Shown one piece after another: positions 55,976-64,000 of a stretch of DNA of 64,000 bases. Source of the stretch: a virus. The stretch spans positions 1-64,000 of the IMG/VR virus record IMGVR_UViG_3300021599_001395; one strand, 5' to 3'. The notes below the pieces were generated by a model that did not search any database, was not told the origin of the DNA, and worked only from the letters and a program-made list of their open reading frames with translations. A program made the position numbers and the translations under genes. How positions within the stretch are numbered: position 1 is the first letter of the stretch; every line of letters begins with the position of its first letter.

Positions 55976-56845
55976 TTAATTGTAATATTTAATTTTGGTT
56001 TCTTTTAATTTATTGTAATAATCATCATATATCAATTTTAAAGACTTAACGTTTGTATACATTTCAATTGGTGTATAGATATGATGTTGTGTTGATGGTA
56101 TATACCCATTTTCACGGAAATCAAATTGTGAAAAATGTGTAAAAATAAGTTTTTGTTTTCTTCCTTCCCAAATAATATTATGATTAGATTCATAATCTGA
56201 ATAATCATATAATTGCCATTGCCAAGGTGCTCCGTGTCCAATTTCACCATCTATAAATATTAAATCACTCGGACACATATTTGGAAACTCATCTAAATAT
56301 TTTTGATCTCCACAGGTTGCTAAATGTGGATATTTTTGATTTAAAACCGCATCTGACCACCAGTTTAGTATTTTCTTACCTATTGTTCCATTTTTAAAAA
56401 AAACAATCCCGACATTATAAAAACCTTCATCTCTACTATAATTTAATGGAAATTGTCTATGTCTGAAAATACCAATTTCTTTATTTCCAATTGAATTTAA
56501 AATAACATCAACGTCATCGTGTAATAAAATATCACTATCAATGTACATTATGTCGCCAATATTTTTATTAATTAAAAAATTTGAAAAATATGAAGCTAAA
56601 GACCAACAGAAATATCTGTAATTACTATTTTTTAATTTTAGTAATATCTCATCGTTTGATAAAAGTTCTGAGACATTATAAATAATTAATGTTTCTGATT
56701 CATGTTTTTTTGCAATTTCATAGCTTTGATCATCAATACATAAATAATGTAGTTTAAAATTTTTTGAATATTTCAATAGGGATTCATATAATGTTAAACC
56801 CTTTATTAAATAATTTATATCTGAAACTGTACAAATGTTTATCAT
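55976..56845 (-). CDS. glycosyltransferase family 8-like, 289 aa
   Basis: MYIDSDILLHDDVDVIL (DxD motif), NVGIVFFKNGTIGKKI, CGDQKYLDEFPNMC and FTHFSQFDFRENG are typical of family 8. It likely transfers glucose or galactose onto a glycan. Two base overlap or small gaps link the neighbours. Confidence 0.84.
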   Translation of the reverse strand: MINICTVSDINYLIKGLTLYESLLKYSKNFKLHYLCIDDQSYEIAKKHESETLIIYNVSELLSNDEILLKLKNSNYRYFCWSLASYFSNFLINKNIGDIMYIDSDILLHDDVDVILNSIGNKEIGIFRHRQFPLNYSRDEGFYNVGIVFFKNGTIGKKILNWWSDAVLNQKYPHLATCGDQKYLDEFPNMCPSDLIFIDGEIGHGAPWQWQLYDYSDYESNHNIIWEGRKQKLIFTHFSQFDFRENGYIPSTQHHIYTPIEMYTNVKSLKLIYDDYYNKLKETKIKYYN

Positions 56846-57507
56846 AAATAAAAATTTTTTTCTTGTCTTCTTTTAAATGTTAAAAAATCATCACCGTAGT
56901 GTGTTTCGTTTCTCTGATATAAAGAATCAAATTCATTGGATTTATCAACACTGTGATGTTTATGTCTTATGATAACTTTACTATTATAAACTTGTTTTTT
57001 TAACATATTACCGACAATTGTAAATTCATTATCAGACCATAAAGATTTATATTCTGGATTGTATATGTAATTAAATCTATCATAATATTTTTTACCTAAA
57101 ATACACAACGTATTCAAATTATCTCCATGATTTCCATCATTAAACCATAAAATACCGTCGGTATCAACGAAGTTTTTTTTCATTTCATCTCTTATTATTT
57201 CATCATAATTTTTTATTTCTGGCACCATATCATCAGAAGCCAATAAAATAATATCATACTCTATATCACTAAAACCATTATTTATTGCTTCTATTTTACT
57301 TTTATTTTGATTAAATACTAATCTTGTATTTTTAAGTTTACTTATCTCGTTTTTAATATCATTATTATTCATTAACTGATCATCAACATCACAACTGACA
57401 TTAATAAAATAATTTTCATTATCACTTAATAAATCATTATAAATTTTTAAAACATTTAAAAATTTAATGGGTCTGTTTCTAGTTGGAAATTGTATTAATA
57501 ATTTCAT
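56842..57507 (-). CDS. glycosyltransferase-like protein, 221 aa
   Basis: LIQFPTRNRPIKFLNVLKIY, NVSCDVDDQ, YDIILLASDDMVPEIKNYDE (xSDDM, a DxD variant), and an ending NETHYGDDFLTFKRRQ. Probably GT-A. Overlaps the next gene by 4 bp. Confidence 0.74.
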   Translation of the reverse strand: MKLLIQFPTRNRPIKFLNVLKIYNDLLSDNENYFINVSCDVDDQLMNNNDIKNEISKLKNTRLVFNQNKSKIEAINNGFSDIEYDIILLASDDMVPEIKNYDEIIRDEMKKNFVDTDGILWFNDGNHGDNLNTLCILGKKYYDRFNYIYNPEYKSLWSDNEFTIVGNMLKKQVYNSKVIIRHKHHSVDKSNEFDSLYQRNETHYGDDFLTFKRRQEKNFYL

Positions 57508-58214
57508 ACGTATGCGGGTTTAAATTTTTCATTATTACCATGAACTGTTATTTCATATCTTTGAGTGTTCCATATATTCTCATCAGGAATTATGTTAAAA
57601 CTAATGTTTAGTTTCCATAATGTAAATGGTAGAGATACCTGACATTGTGGATAAATCATTCCAAATTTCATTATTTCTTTAAACCATAATTTATTAAATT
57701 CAATAACATCTAAATATCTGTTGTTTCTTAAAAGAAATCCACTTTGGTATAGTCCATTATTTTCTGGATAGTTATGTAAATTCTTATATTCATTTAATTG
57801 AGGTAATATTTTTTCTTTTGAATATTTTGGTATTGTCAAACTATATATACCTTCTTGGTATATACAATTTCTCGGGAACCCAGCCAAACAAAAATGTTTA
57901 TATAATAAAATTTTATCTGATTTAAAATTTTTAAATAAAAAATTAACGTAGTCTTTATCTTTTATAACAAAATTAGCATCTAACCAAATAGTGTAATCGT
58001 AATCTGGTAAGTAATTGTGTGAAAGACATTTTATTTTTTTATATGAAACAGCCGGTGGAACATTATTATCTTTTTCGATATATATTATCTTCCAATCATC
58101 CGATTTTAAATCGGGATTATCGGTGAAACATATATAATCTAATCCATCTATTTTTTCTGGTGGTTTTAGTGTTTCGTAATCACCAAATATCGCCGTATAT
58201 AAACAAATTTTCAT
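57504..58214 (-). CDS. DUF616/TOD1-like glycosyltransferase, 236 aa
   Basis: LYTAIFGDYETLKPPEKI, DYICFTDNPDLKSDDWKI, DYTIWLDANFVIKD and LYKHFCLAGFPRNCIYQEG are the DUF616 hallmarks (hypothetical glycosyltransferases; also called TOD1/MUCI70 in plants). Acceptor unknown. Confidence 0.82.
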   Translation of the reverse strand: MKICLYTAIFGDYETLKPPEKIDGLDYICFTDNPDLKSDDWKIIYIEKDNNVPPAVSYKKIKCLSHNYLPDYDYTIWLDANFVIKDKDYVNFLFKNFKSDKILLYKHFCLAGFPRNCIYQEGIYSLTIPKYSKEKILPQLNEYKNLHNYPENNGLYQSGFLLRNNRYLDVIEFNKLWFKEIMKFGMIYPQCQVSLPFTLWKLNISFNIIPDENIWNTQRYEITVHGNNEKFKPAYV

Positions 58215-58987
58215 TATAAATTAATATTAAAAATATTATCAACTAATTTTGTTCTTTCATTACCGGGCGGTGTTGTGGTAAAAAAAATGTCACCTAATTT
58301 ATATTCGTCGTACATTTTTAAAAATTCATCAATGTTTTTAAAAGCATCCTTAGAAGAACTATTTATTAATTTTGTTTTTATATTTTTTCTAACATAACTC
58401 ATGTGATGCATCTCCATTTCATCTCTAGTTAATATTAATGGTTTATTTGAATCCATTCTACGAGTTGGGTCCACCAATACAGGTGATATGTTTCCAAACT
58501 TATATGTAGAATTATTTAATATTTTAAAAATCAAAGAAACATAATATGTGTTATATGGAAAAATTTCATATGTGGGTTCTTTAAAATAAGTCTTCATCTG
58601 ACAATATGATGAATCATAGTCCCCATCTATTAGTTTATTTTTTAGATATTTGAATTGTTCCAATAAATAAAATTCATCGGAATCCATACTCATATGGTGA
58701 GTACATCTATTTCCTTGGGAAATATAAAGACCAATATTTCTTTTTACAATTTCGTTGTAATGTCCACCATTCTCGATCTTTGGTTTGTATTCGTATAACT
58801 CATCAACTAAACCTTCCGATTTTAATCTATTGAGTAATGGTATCAATTCTTCATTACATTTATTTCCAAAATTAGATATTGTCTGATAAACAACTGAAAT
58901 ATAATCGACTTCTGATCTTATTTGCTTAATAGAACCTTCGAGTAATTCTTCTCCATCAAATATGTTATAACTTACACCTAAACGCAT
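58214..58987 (-). CDS. glycosyltransferase (GT-A family), 257 aa
   Basis: GVSYNIFDGEELLEGSIKQI, VDYISVVYQTISNFGN and MSMDSDEFYLLEQF (DxD) define a phage/bacterial family of GT2-like enzymes with acceptor side HHMSYVRKN. The first gene of the minus glycan operon (58987 downward). A hairpin with T-rich tail stands just upstream. Confidence 0.8.
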   Translation of the reverse strand: MRLGVSYNIFDGEELLEGSIKQIRSEVDYISVVYQTISNFGNKCNEELIPLLNRLKSEGLVDELYEYKPKIENGGHYNEIVKRNIGLYISQGNRCTHHMSMDSDEFYLLEQFKYLKNKLIDGDYDSSYCQMKTYFKEPTYEIFPYNTYYVSLIFKILNNSTYKFGNISPVLVDPTRRMDSNKPLILTRDEMEMHHMSYVRKNIKTKLINSSSKDAFKNIDEFLKMYDEYKLGDIFFTTTPPGNERTKLVDNIFNINL

Positions 58988-58989
58988 AA

Positions 58990-59022
58990 AAAAATATTCA
59001 CTAAAATATAATGAATATTTTT
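58990..59022 (-). terminator. hairpin terminator between operons
   Basis: AAAAATATTCA / TGAATATTTTT perfect 11 bp stem on the minus strand, ending in T-rich sequence next to the start of the 58987 gene. AT-rich, so moderate strength. Confidence 0.6.
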
Positions 59023-59051
59023 CAAAATAAAAAGTATTTTATCTTTTTTTT

Positions 59052-59297
59052 TTAATCGGTTAAATCGGTAAAAAATCCTTTGGTTGTTAAATCCTCAGAA
59101 TTGTTTTTAGATCTTTCTTCTGCTCTGGCAATCTCCTTTTCTGTGAATAGAAGACATCTTTCGTTTTTACCGTCAGCATCTTCTACCCAAACGGAAACAT
59201 ATTTAGCAGAAGCGTTTGAAAACTTCTTCTTTTCAGTATTCCAAACTCTGATTAATCTACCTGATTTAACTTTTACCTTGTCAATTAAACTAGCCAT
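59052..59297 (-). CDS. hypothetical protein, 81 aa
   Basis: Basic N-terminus (IDKVKVKSGRLIRVWNTEKK), strand KYVSVWVEDADGKNERCLLF and a charged helix. Common-type phage protein of unknown role. A strong late-type motif lies 6-21 bp upstream. Confidence 0.68.
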   Translation of the reverse strand: MASLIDKVKVKSGRLIRVWNTEKKKFSNASAKYVSVWVEDADGKNERCLLFTEKEIARAEERSKNNSEDLTTKGFFTDLTD

Positions 59298-59302
59298 ATG
59301 TT

Positions 59303-59318
59303 TTTATTTATAAATATC
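59303..59318 (-). promoter_or_regulatory. late-type motif GATATTTATAAATAAA
   Basis: On the minus strand GATATTTATAAATAAA ends 6 bp before ATG 59297. It is the clearest copy of the motif. Confidence 0.6.
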
Positions 59319-59559
59319 ATGCGAAAAAATAAAGTACCGCACCTAATGAAGTTACACCAGCATCGACCCAATCAAATTTTTCTTTTTGATAAAATCTATC
59401 ATAACATTCTTTAAGTAATCCTGCAATTGTTGCCACACCTAAACAAATAAATCCTAGTGTTGGTTGTGTGAAAAAATCAAACCGAGCGTTTATAATTACA
59501 ATTAAAAGGGATAATGCGAATCCTGCGGTAAAATGCATTGCTTTGTCTTGTGGTATCAT
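59317..59559 (-). CDS. membrane protein with DKAMHFTAGF motif, 80 aa
   Basis: DKAMHFTAGFALSLLIVIIN, LGFICLGVATIAGLLKECYD and DWVDAGVTSLGAVLYFFA: three hydrophobic segments with conserved polar motifs, resembling YfiM/DUF2279-like proteins common in phages. Perhaps membrane or envelope remodelling. Confidence 0.7.
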   Translation of the reverse strand: MIPQDKAMHFTAGFALSLLIVIINARFDFFTQPTLGFICLGVATIAGLLKECYDRFYQKEKFDWVDAGVTSLGAVLYFFA

Positions 59560-59570
59560 ATTTTGTTTTT

Positions 59571-60497
59571 TTAATATCCTACTAAGTTTCTTATTATTAG
59601 ACTATCGTTTTGAATACTAGTACATCCAAATGAATTAGGTCCTATCCACCAATATCCAGGTCTTGAATAAGAATTACCCATGATAGGTGCTCTACCTGTT
59701 GTAGAATTTCCAAAACCTGCGAAATATTCTGCAAGAAAATTACAATTAGCATCATAATTTGCTTGGTGGTACAATCCAAAAGTGTGTCCTACCTCATGAG
59801 ATGAAGCTTCCCAAATAGATTTTTGTCTATATCCTAATGCTTTACTAAATACAAAAGCAACTACCTCTTCACCCCATTTTATTGATTCTATAAAAGCGAC
59901 ACCTCCTGCACAAGCTGTTGGTCCACAATACCATTCATAGTTTTCTGTAATTATCAATCTCTGTCTACGAACAATAGAAGCATTATTATAAACACTAGAG
60001 TCTGTAGTGACATTGATGTTTTTAAATTGAGCAAAGTCAGTGGTTATAGAATCTACAATGTTTTTTATTTCTGTTGAACTAAGTCCTGATGGTGTAGCAT
60101 AAAATGGTAAACCTCCGTTTTGCCCTATCCAATAAGGACTATTTACATATTCCCCATCAAAATCTAAAAATATAACCCAGTTTCCTGTACCAACAATAGG
60201 TGGAAATGGTGTTGCATCACAAGCGTCTCCTATACCATCTTTATCACTATCTAATTGATCGGGGTTAAATGTGACAGAACAGTTATCCTGTGTATTAGGT
60301 ATACCATCTTTGTCTGTGTCCCTTACTCTTGTTCTAAGTGCAATCTGTTGTTCTTGTGGAGACATTCTAGCAACGGTATTGTAATTACCGTTTAGAAAGT
60401 CACATGATTCTGGTTTATTTTTTAATGTAAAATTGTTTGTTATTTTTTGACAAGAAAAAAACAAAAATAGAATAAAAAAAAGATAGGTATTTTTCAT
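59571..60497 (-). CDS. lipoprotein metalloprotease (metzincin-like) with thrombospondin type 3 repeats
   Basis: 308 residues. Lipobox FFSCQ (Cys16) after a hydrophobic start; 60-93 carry calcium-binding DTDKDGIPNTQDNC and DSDKDGIGDACD repeats; SSHEVGHTFGLYHQ (His234, Glu235, His238, His244) is a HExxHxxGxxH zinc site. Predicted to be exported, lipidated and proteolytic, which is rare in phages. Late-type motif upstream. The target may be host surface proteins or competing phage receptors. Confidence 0.82.
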   Translation of the reverse strand: MKNTYLFFILFLFFSCQKITNNFTLKNKPESCDFLNGNYNTVARMSPQEQQIALRTRVRDTDKDGIPNTQDNCSVTFNPDQLDSDKDGIGDACDATPFPPIVGTGNWVIFLDFDGEYVNSPYWIGQNGGLPFYATPSGLSSTEIKNIVDSITTDFAQFKNINVTTDSSVYNNASIVRRQRLIITENYEWYCGPTACAGGVAFIESIKWGEEVVAFVFSKALGYRQKSIWEASSHEVGHTFGLYHQANYDANCNFLAEYFAGFGNSTTGRAPIMGNSYSRPGYWWIGPNSFGCTSIQNDSLIIRNLVGY

Positions 60498-60510
60498 AGG
60501 ATATTGTTTA

Positions 60511-60521
60511 CTATAAATATC
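60511..60521 (-). promoter_or_regulatory. late-type motif GATATTTATAG
   Basis: On the minus strand GATATTTATAG lies 14-24 bp before ATG 60497. Shared GATATTTATA core with others. Confidence 0.55.
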
Positions 60522-60537
60522 ATATGAAAATTAAATT

Positions 60538-60957
60538 TTATATGATTTTATACCACCACAACCAACCTAACAACCTAACAACATAATATCTTAATTTATT
60601 ATCAAACTTGTTTGAATTGGTGATATTTGTCCAAAACAACATTTCTTTATCACATTCCTTTCTTGTCATGTTGTGATTTCTATTAACATATAAAACGTCG
60701 TGTACTAAATAACCAAATAGACCGTCATTATATGGTCTCACAATTGACCACAACCATTTAGGTACTGTGGACATATCATAATAAAATCCTTTGGGGATGT
60801 TTATGATTTTACCACTACTTAATACTACCGTAATTGGTTGTGCTATTTTCCAATATTTGGAACTATTATCGGAATATACGTAGGATTGGATAATTAATTC
60901 GTCGGTTAGTAGTTTTTCGACTACATTATCTTTAGTTATATAACCTCGACTTACCAC
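60538..60957 (-). CDS. DUF1353-family phage protein
   Basis: 139 residues. NIPKGFYYDMSTVPKWLWSI and DGLFGYLVHDVLYVNRNHN match the DUF1353 core (IPxGFxxDxxSxPxxLW...HDxLY). Common in tailed phages and often near tail genes; function unknown. It overlaps the upstream gene by 26 bp. Confidence 0.85.
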   Translation of the reverse strand: MVSRGYITKDNVVEKLLTDELIIQSYVYSDNSSKYWKIAQPITVVLSSGKIINIPKGFYYDMSTVPKWLWSIVRPYNDGLFGYLVHDVLYVNRNHNMTRKECDKEMLFWTNITNSNKFDNKLRYYVVRLLGWLWWYKII

Positions 60958-61315
60958 TTTGAATTGAATTAGTTATCAACGCAAAATTATTATTTCTTAT
61001 CTCGGTAACATTCTCTGAAAGTTGAATCCAATTAGGATCATTATTACTCACACCTGTCACTATTTGTGATTGTAATAAAGTTAACATTTCTGTATTTATT
61101 TCATTATAACTACCTTCAGGTTTTTGAGACAAAATGTTAAAAACGGTTGTTACAGTATTAACATCGGACTCAATAGTTACTAAATCGTCATCACCAACAC
61201 CAATACAACCATCTTTTATTTTGTGTAATGTTGAAAACGAACTATATGCTGCAAATCCGAATAATATTTCAGCAATTAAGTAAAAATGTTTTGCTTTTAA
61301 TTCTATTTGTATCAT
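60932..61315 (-). CDS. hypothetical protein with N-terminal hydrophobic segment, 127 aa
   Basis: HFYLIAEILFGFAAYSSF could be a membrane helix or hydrophobic core; the rest is helical and Asn/Thr-rich (IESDVNTVTTVFNILSQKPE). Probably virion or lysis related by location. A clear late-type motif precedes it. Confidence 0.64.
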   Translation of the reverse strand: MIQIELKAKHFYLIAEILFGFAAYSSFSTLHKIKDGCIGVGDDDLVTIESDVNTVTTVFNILSQKPEGSYNEINTEMLTLLQSQIVTGVSNNDPNWIQLSENVTEIRNNNFALITNSIQSGKSRLYN

Positions 61316-61320
61316 TGTAT

Positions 61321-61336
61321 TTTATTTATAAATATT
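61321..61336 (-). promoter_or_regulatory. late-type motif AATATTTATAAATAAA
   Basis: On the minus strand AATATTTATAAATAAA ends 6 bp before ATG 61315. Confidence 0.6.
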
Positions 61337-61409
61337 TAGTTTATTGTAATTTTATAAAAAGTAACTTAAATTAATTTCACTTCTTAATGTTTGGTTACTT
61401 CCACCATAA

Positions 61410-62645
61410 TTATCTACTTATTTCTTCCCAATCCATTGATGCAAGAATAGCTCCTCCTCCACCTCCTACATTAGAAGCTACTACAATAGTAAGTTCAAAT
61501 GGAGTTCCTGTTAATCCATTTCTTTCAAGTTGTGTTTTAAAGAGTGCTTCTTTAAGAATATCAACTTGAGTTGAACCTTGGTTTGACACACTAAAAAACC
61601 CACTTGCAAGTATTCTTCCTCCTGTAAATGAAGTTCCGTCTATGTTATATTGAACAGAAGAGTTATTAGGAGCATCAACCCAAGTACCACCTGTTGTAGT
61701 TCCAGATGATATTACCTGCCAATTATAATCTCCTGAAATAGTTGCCATTATAGAAATTGCGGTAGATATCACTATAGCATCTAAACGATTAGGAGATGTT
61801 TTAAGACGTATACTTAGTACAGGATAAAACGTTCCTGCAACTGCTAATGTTGTTGGAGTTGTTACAGGAATACCAACAGCTTGTTGTAACCCATTAAGTT
61901 GATATCCTCCTTCAGATAACACTGTAGAACATATTTGCTTTAATGTACTTGCTCCACTTGTAGCAGTTGTATTTGTTATTTCATATCTTAATGGTAGTGA
62001 AGCTGTTGTAATATATGTAGATGTAATTAAATTAGCATGCTGAAACTTATGACAAACATGAAAGTTACCATCTATTACAAATCCTATTCTAACTGTACCC
62101 ACACCCAACCACTCCAAATCCATAAATAAAATTTGGGCTTTTGTAAAATCAAGTATTATTCCACTTGGCCCTGAGCCATTCATAGGGTCAACATTCCAAC
62201 TTGCCTGAGCAACAGGTGTATCTACTAATGCTCCTGAGACAGAACTTCTTTCAACAAAACTTACTGTACTACCACTCTGTTCTAAATAATATCCATTTTC
62301 TGCTCCATAATAACCCACTCTTTGTCTAAGACCTGTTTTAGCAGCACTCATTACAAATGTAGATAGTACAAGAAGACTTTTACCAGGTTGATATGAAAAT
62401 ACCTTTATAGTTTCTCTTGTAACAGAAGAACCTGAATCCGCTGTTACATCTAAGTTAATTAGTCCTTGGTTAGCATCAAATGTAGCAGTACCACCTGTAG
62501 CAGTGGCAGTAGACCATAATCCATTATCATCATACCTATGGCTTGAATCAAATAATGTAAATGGTTCACTAACTCTTAATCTACCAAACGAATCTATGTT
62601 TGGAGAGTTTGAATATTTTATTTCATTGTTAATTATATATGACAT
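61410..62645 (-). CDS. virion structural protein (SFGRLRVS type), 411 aa
   Basis: Residues 17-34 (IDSFGRLRVSEPFTLFDS) open a family found in many marine and freshwater tailed phages, including T4-like ones. The body is Ser/Thr/Gly-rich beta structure (WSTATATGGTATFDANQG, GFFSVSNQG). It is likely a tail-associated or fibre protein that interacts with the cell surface. The gene lies just after a fibre-like gene. Confidence 0.82.
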   Translation of the reverse strand: MSYIINNEIKYSNSPNIDSFGRLRVSEPFTLFDSSHRYDDNGLWSTATATGGTATFDANQGLINLDVTADSGSSVTRETIKVFSYQPGKSLLVLSTFVMSAAKTGLRQRVGYYGAENGYYLEQSGSTVSFVERSSVSGALVDTPVAQASWNVDPMNGSGPSGIILDFTKAQILFMDLEWLGVGTVRIGFVIDGNFHVCHKFQHANLITSTYITTASLPLRYEITNTTATSGASTLKQICSTVLSEGGYQLNGLQQAVGIPVTTPTTLAVAGTFYPVLSIRLKTSPNRLDAIVISTAISIMATISGDYNWQVISSGTTTGGTWVDAPNNSSVQYNIDGTSFTGGRILASGFFSVSNQGSTQVDILKEALFKTQLERNGLTGTPFELTIVVASNVGGGGGAILASMDWEEISR

Positions 62646-62657
62646 ATATTATATTTT

Positions 62658-64000
62658 TTATATTATCCACCAATTATTATCTCTTGCCATTAAATGAAGG
62701 GCGACATATCTTAAATTAATATCAACATAATTATTCCCATCAATTAATCCTGAAGATGGAATTAATCTTATTCTATGTGTTGCCGCATATCCTCCTTCAT
62801 CTTTAATTGTAAAATTATAACCATCATAACCACTCGGATTTGGTAATGTTAAATCAACATCTCCATTATAATTAACACCATAATAATTGAATGACGTTGT
62901 TAATGTTTGTGATGATACGGTTATACCTGTTGTACTATAAGCTAATGCTGATGATAAATTTCTATATCCAATTACACCGTTAGAATCTGAAGTTAATATT
63001 CTTGTGTCCCCCGAACTTATTTGGAGTCCTTGTATTCTAATTGGGTTTGTTGTTGCCGATATTGATAACTTATGTCCACTATCAACTGTTGTACCAATTA
63101 AAGTATTTCCAGACAAACTATTTAATATGTTATCACCCGTTGTGTTTTGATATGCGATGTGTGTTACGCCCGTCATACCCGACAATATTGGGTTATAATA
63201 TATACCTCTTATTGTTGTAGAAAACGCATTGGTTTTATTAATTACTGGGTCTATTAATAAAGTATTTGCGTCCCATCCATTAGTGTTAGGATTTGTCCAA
63301 CCTAAATTTATGTTTACAATAGATGAATTACCCTGATAATAGTCTCTCACTAATCCATATCCACCTCTTCTAACAAAAGTCCATTTGTCTTTTGCACCGC
63401 CTTGTTCATCTTCAATAAAATATGTTGAATTTCCATTTCCTGGTTTTCTATATATACCAACATTTGCAATTGGTACTGTGGATGATGTTGTGTTTATTTC
63501 AAAGCCAGATGATACACCACCAATTAATACGTTACCAGTAAAAGTACCATTAGAGTTAACAAATAAATTACCACTTGAACTTATATTTGTTTTTAATGTT
63601 CGATTTTGTGTTGGTGGATTACAACCAGATCCATCACAAGCGGCAGATGAACCCGTATCGGTAAATGAATTTGTACTTGTGTTATAAAACCTATTTGTAC
63701 TATTCCAAGGATTTGATCTATATACTCTATACGAGGATATACCGGCGATTGCCGTCCATGTAAGACTAACAGAATTAGTTAATCCAGAAAGTGAAACAGA
63801 ACTTATTGTACCAGCTGGTGTGGTATAACCAAGATTATCAACACCAACAATGCGATATGTGTATGTTGTACCTGTTGTTTCACCTGTAATCGCACCACCC
63901 GTTGTTGAATCAGTTAAAATTGGTTGTGATGGTGTGGAAAAAGTTCCAACACCAAAATTATTTTGAATTCTTGTTACACCGTAACTATCTAATTTAACAC
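62658..64000 (-). CDS. tail-fibre-like protein, 5' end outside the window (partial)
   Basis: The open frame continues from stop 62658 to the window edge (at least 446 residues), so any start inside is not the true one. It has a fibronectin type III-like domain (SVSLTWTAIAGISSYRVYRS, then TNSFTDTG), repeat-like beta segments (SSSGNLFVNSNGTFTGNVLI), a part LDSYGVTRIQNNFGVGT at the edge, and a C-terminal domain ending ALHLMARDNNWWII. Likely tail fibre or receptor-binding. Confidence 0.78.
   Translation of the reverse strand, partial: VKLDSYGVTRIQNNFGVGTFSTPSQPILTDSTTGGAITGETTGTTYTYRIVGVDNLGYTTPAGTISSVSLSGLTNSVSLTWTAIAGISSYRVYRSNPWNSTNRFYNTSTNSFTDTGSSAACDGSGCNPPTQNRTLKTNISSSGNLFVNSNGTFTGNVLIGGVSSGFEINTTSSTVPIANVGIYRKPGNGNSTYFIEDEQGGAKDKWTFVRRGGYGLVRDYYQGNSSIVNINLGWTNPNTNGWDANTLLIDPVINKTNAFSTTIRGIYYNPILSGMTGVTHIAYQNTTGDNILNSLSGNTLIGTTVDSGHKLSISATTNPIRIQGLQISSGDTRILTSDSNGVIGYRNLSSALAYSTTGITVSSQTLTTSFNYYGVNYNGDVDLTLPNPSGYDGYNFTIKDEGGYAATHRIRLIPSSGLIDGNNYVDINLRYVALHLMARDNNWWII

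Noticed and set aside
63385-63687. Proline/valine-rich frame on the plus strand near the right edge
   Set aside because: It is antisense to the open tail-fibre frame, whose codon pattern and FN3-like content are convincing.

Overview
The window reads as part of a large tailed-phage genome infecting a Bacteroidota (probably flavobacterial) host. Evidence: about 68-70% A+T by eye; repeated Bacteroidota-type promoters (TTTG, 17-21 bp, TATATTTG); AT-rich leaders instead of strong Shine-Dalgarno sites; a secreted protein with a C-terminus like type IX secretion sorting domains; lytic enzymes, tail-fibre proteins and dozens of tiny overlapping genes; no ribosomal or core metabolic genes. Most small genes have no recognisable function.

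Layout. (1) 1-14.7 kb, plus strand: an early-type arm of small genes in short operons, each with its own host-like promoter and often a rho-independent terminator. It holds a ParB/Srx-fold protein, a stand-alone OmpR-type winged helix, a C5 cytosine DNA methyltransferase, a PH-domain membrane protein and an Api92-like protein. Several inter-operon gaps carry a repeated dyad element (TTCTGTGGC, 15 nt, GCCACAGAA) lying between terminator and promoter. (2) 14.74-15.19 kb: convergent junction. (3) 15.2-27.4 kb, minus strand: many small genes, including four TAVEWL paralogues, an odd tRNA-like RNA (19.24-19.38 kb), a HAD phosphatase, GDP-mannose dehydratase plus GDP-fucose synthase, a TIGR02594-type cell-wall hydrolase, a DUF3445 heme-demethylase-like protein and exported proteins. 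(4) 27.4-49.3 kb, mostly minus: DnaA-domain protein, caspase-like protein, CYTH enzyme, primase-like protein, DnaQ-type exonuclease, metallophosphoesterase, a set of proteins with short N-termini resembling T4 capsid-targeting sequences (including a three-domain peptidoglycan hydrolase and a zinc protease), PcfJ-like proteins, thymidylate synthase, acyl-CoA thioesterase, DUF192 and a DNA methyltransferase. (5) 49.8-59 kb: glycan cluster with six glycosyltransferase-like proteins, four SAM-dependent methyltransferase-like proteins and an FdtA/FdtB-like amino-sugar pair. (6) 59-64 kb, minus: membrane protein, lipoprotein metalloprotease, DUF1353 and two tail or fibre proteins, the last running off the window.

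Two promoter classes suggest a timed programme: TTTG/TATATTTG promoters dominate the left arm, while a GATATTTATA(A/G)ATAAA-like motif 3-25 bp before start codons marks many right-hand, virion-type genes. The glycan cluster probably decorates the virion or alters the host surface. The tagged proteins could be carried in the capsid and delivered with the DNA. These functional links are inference.
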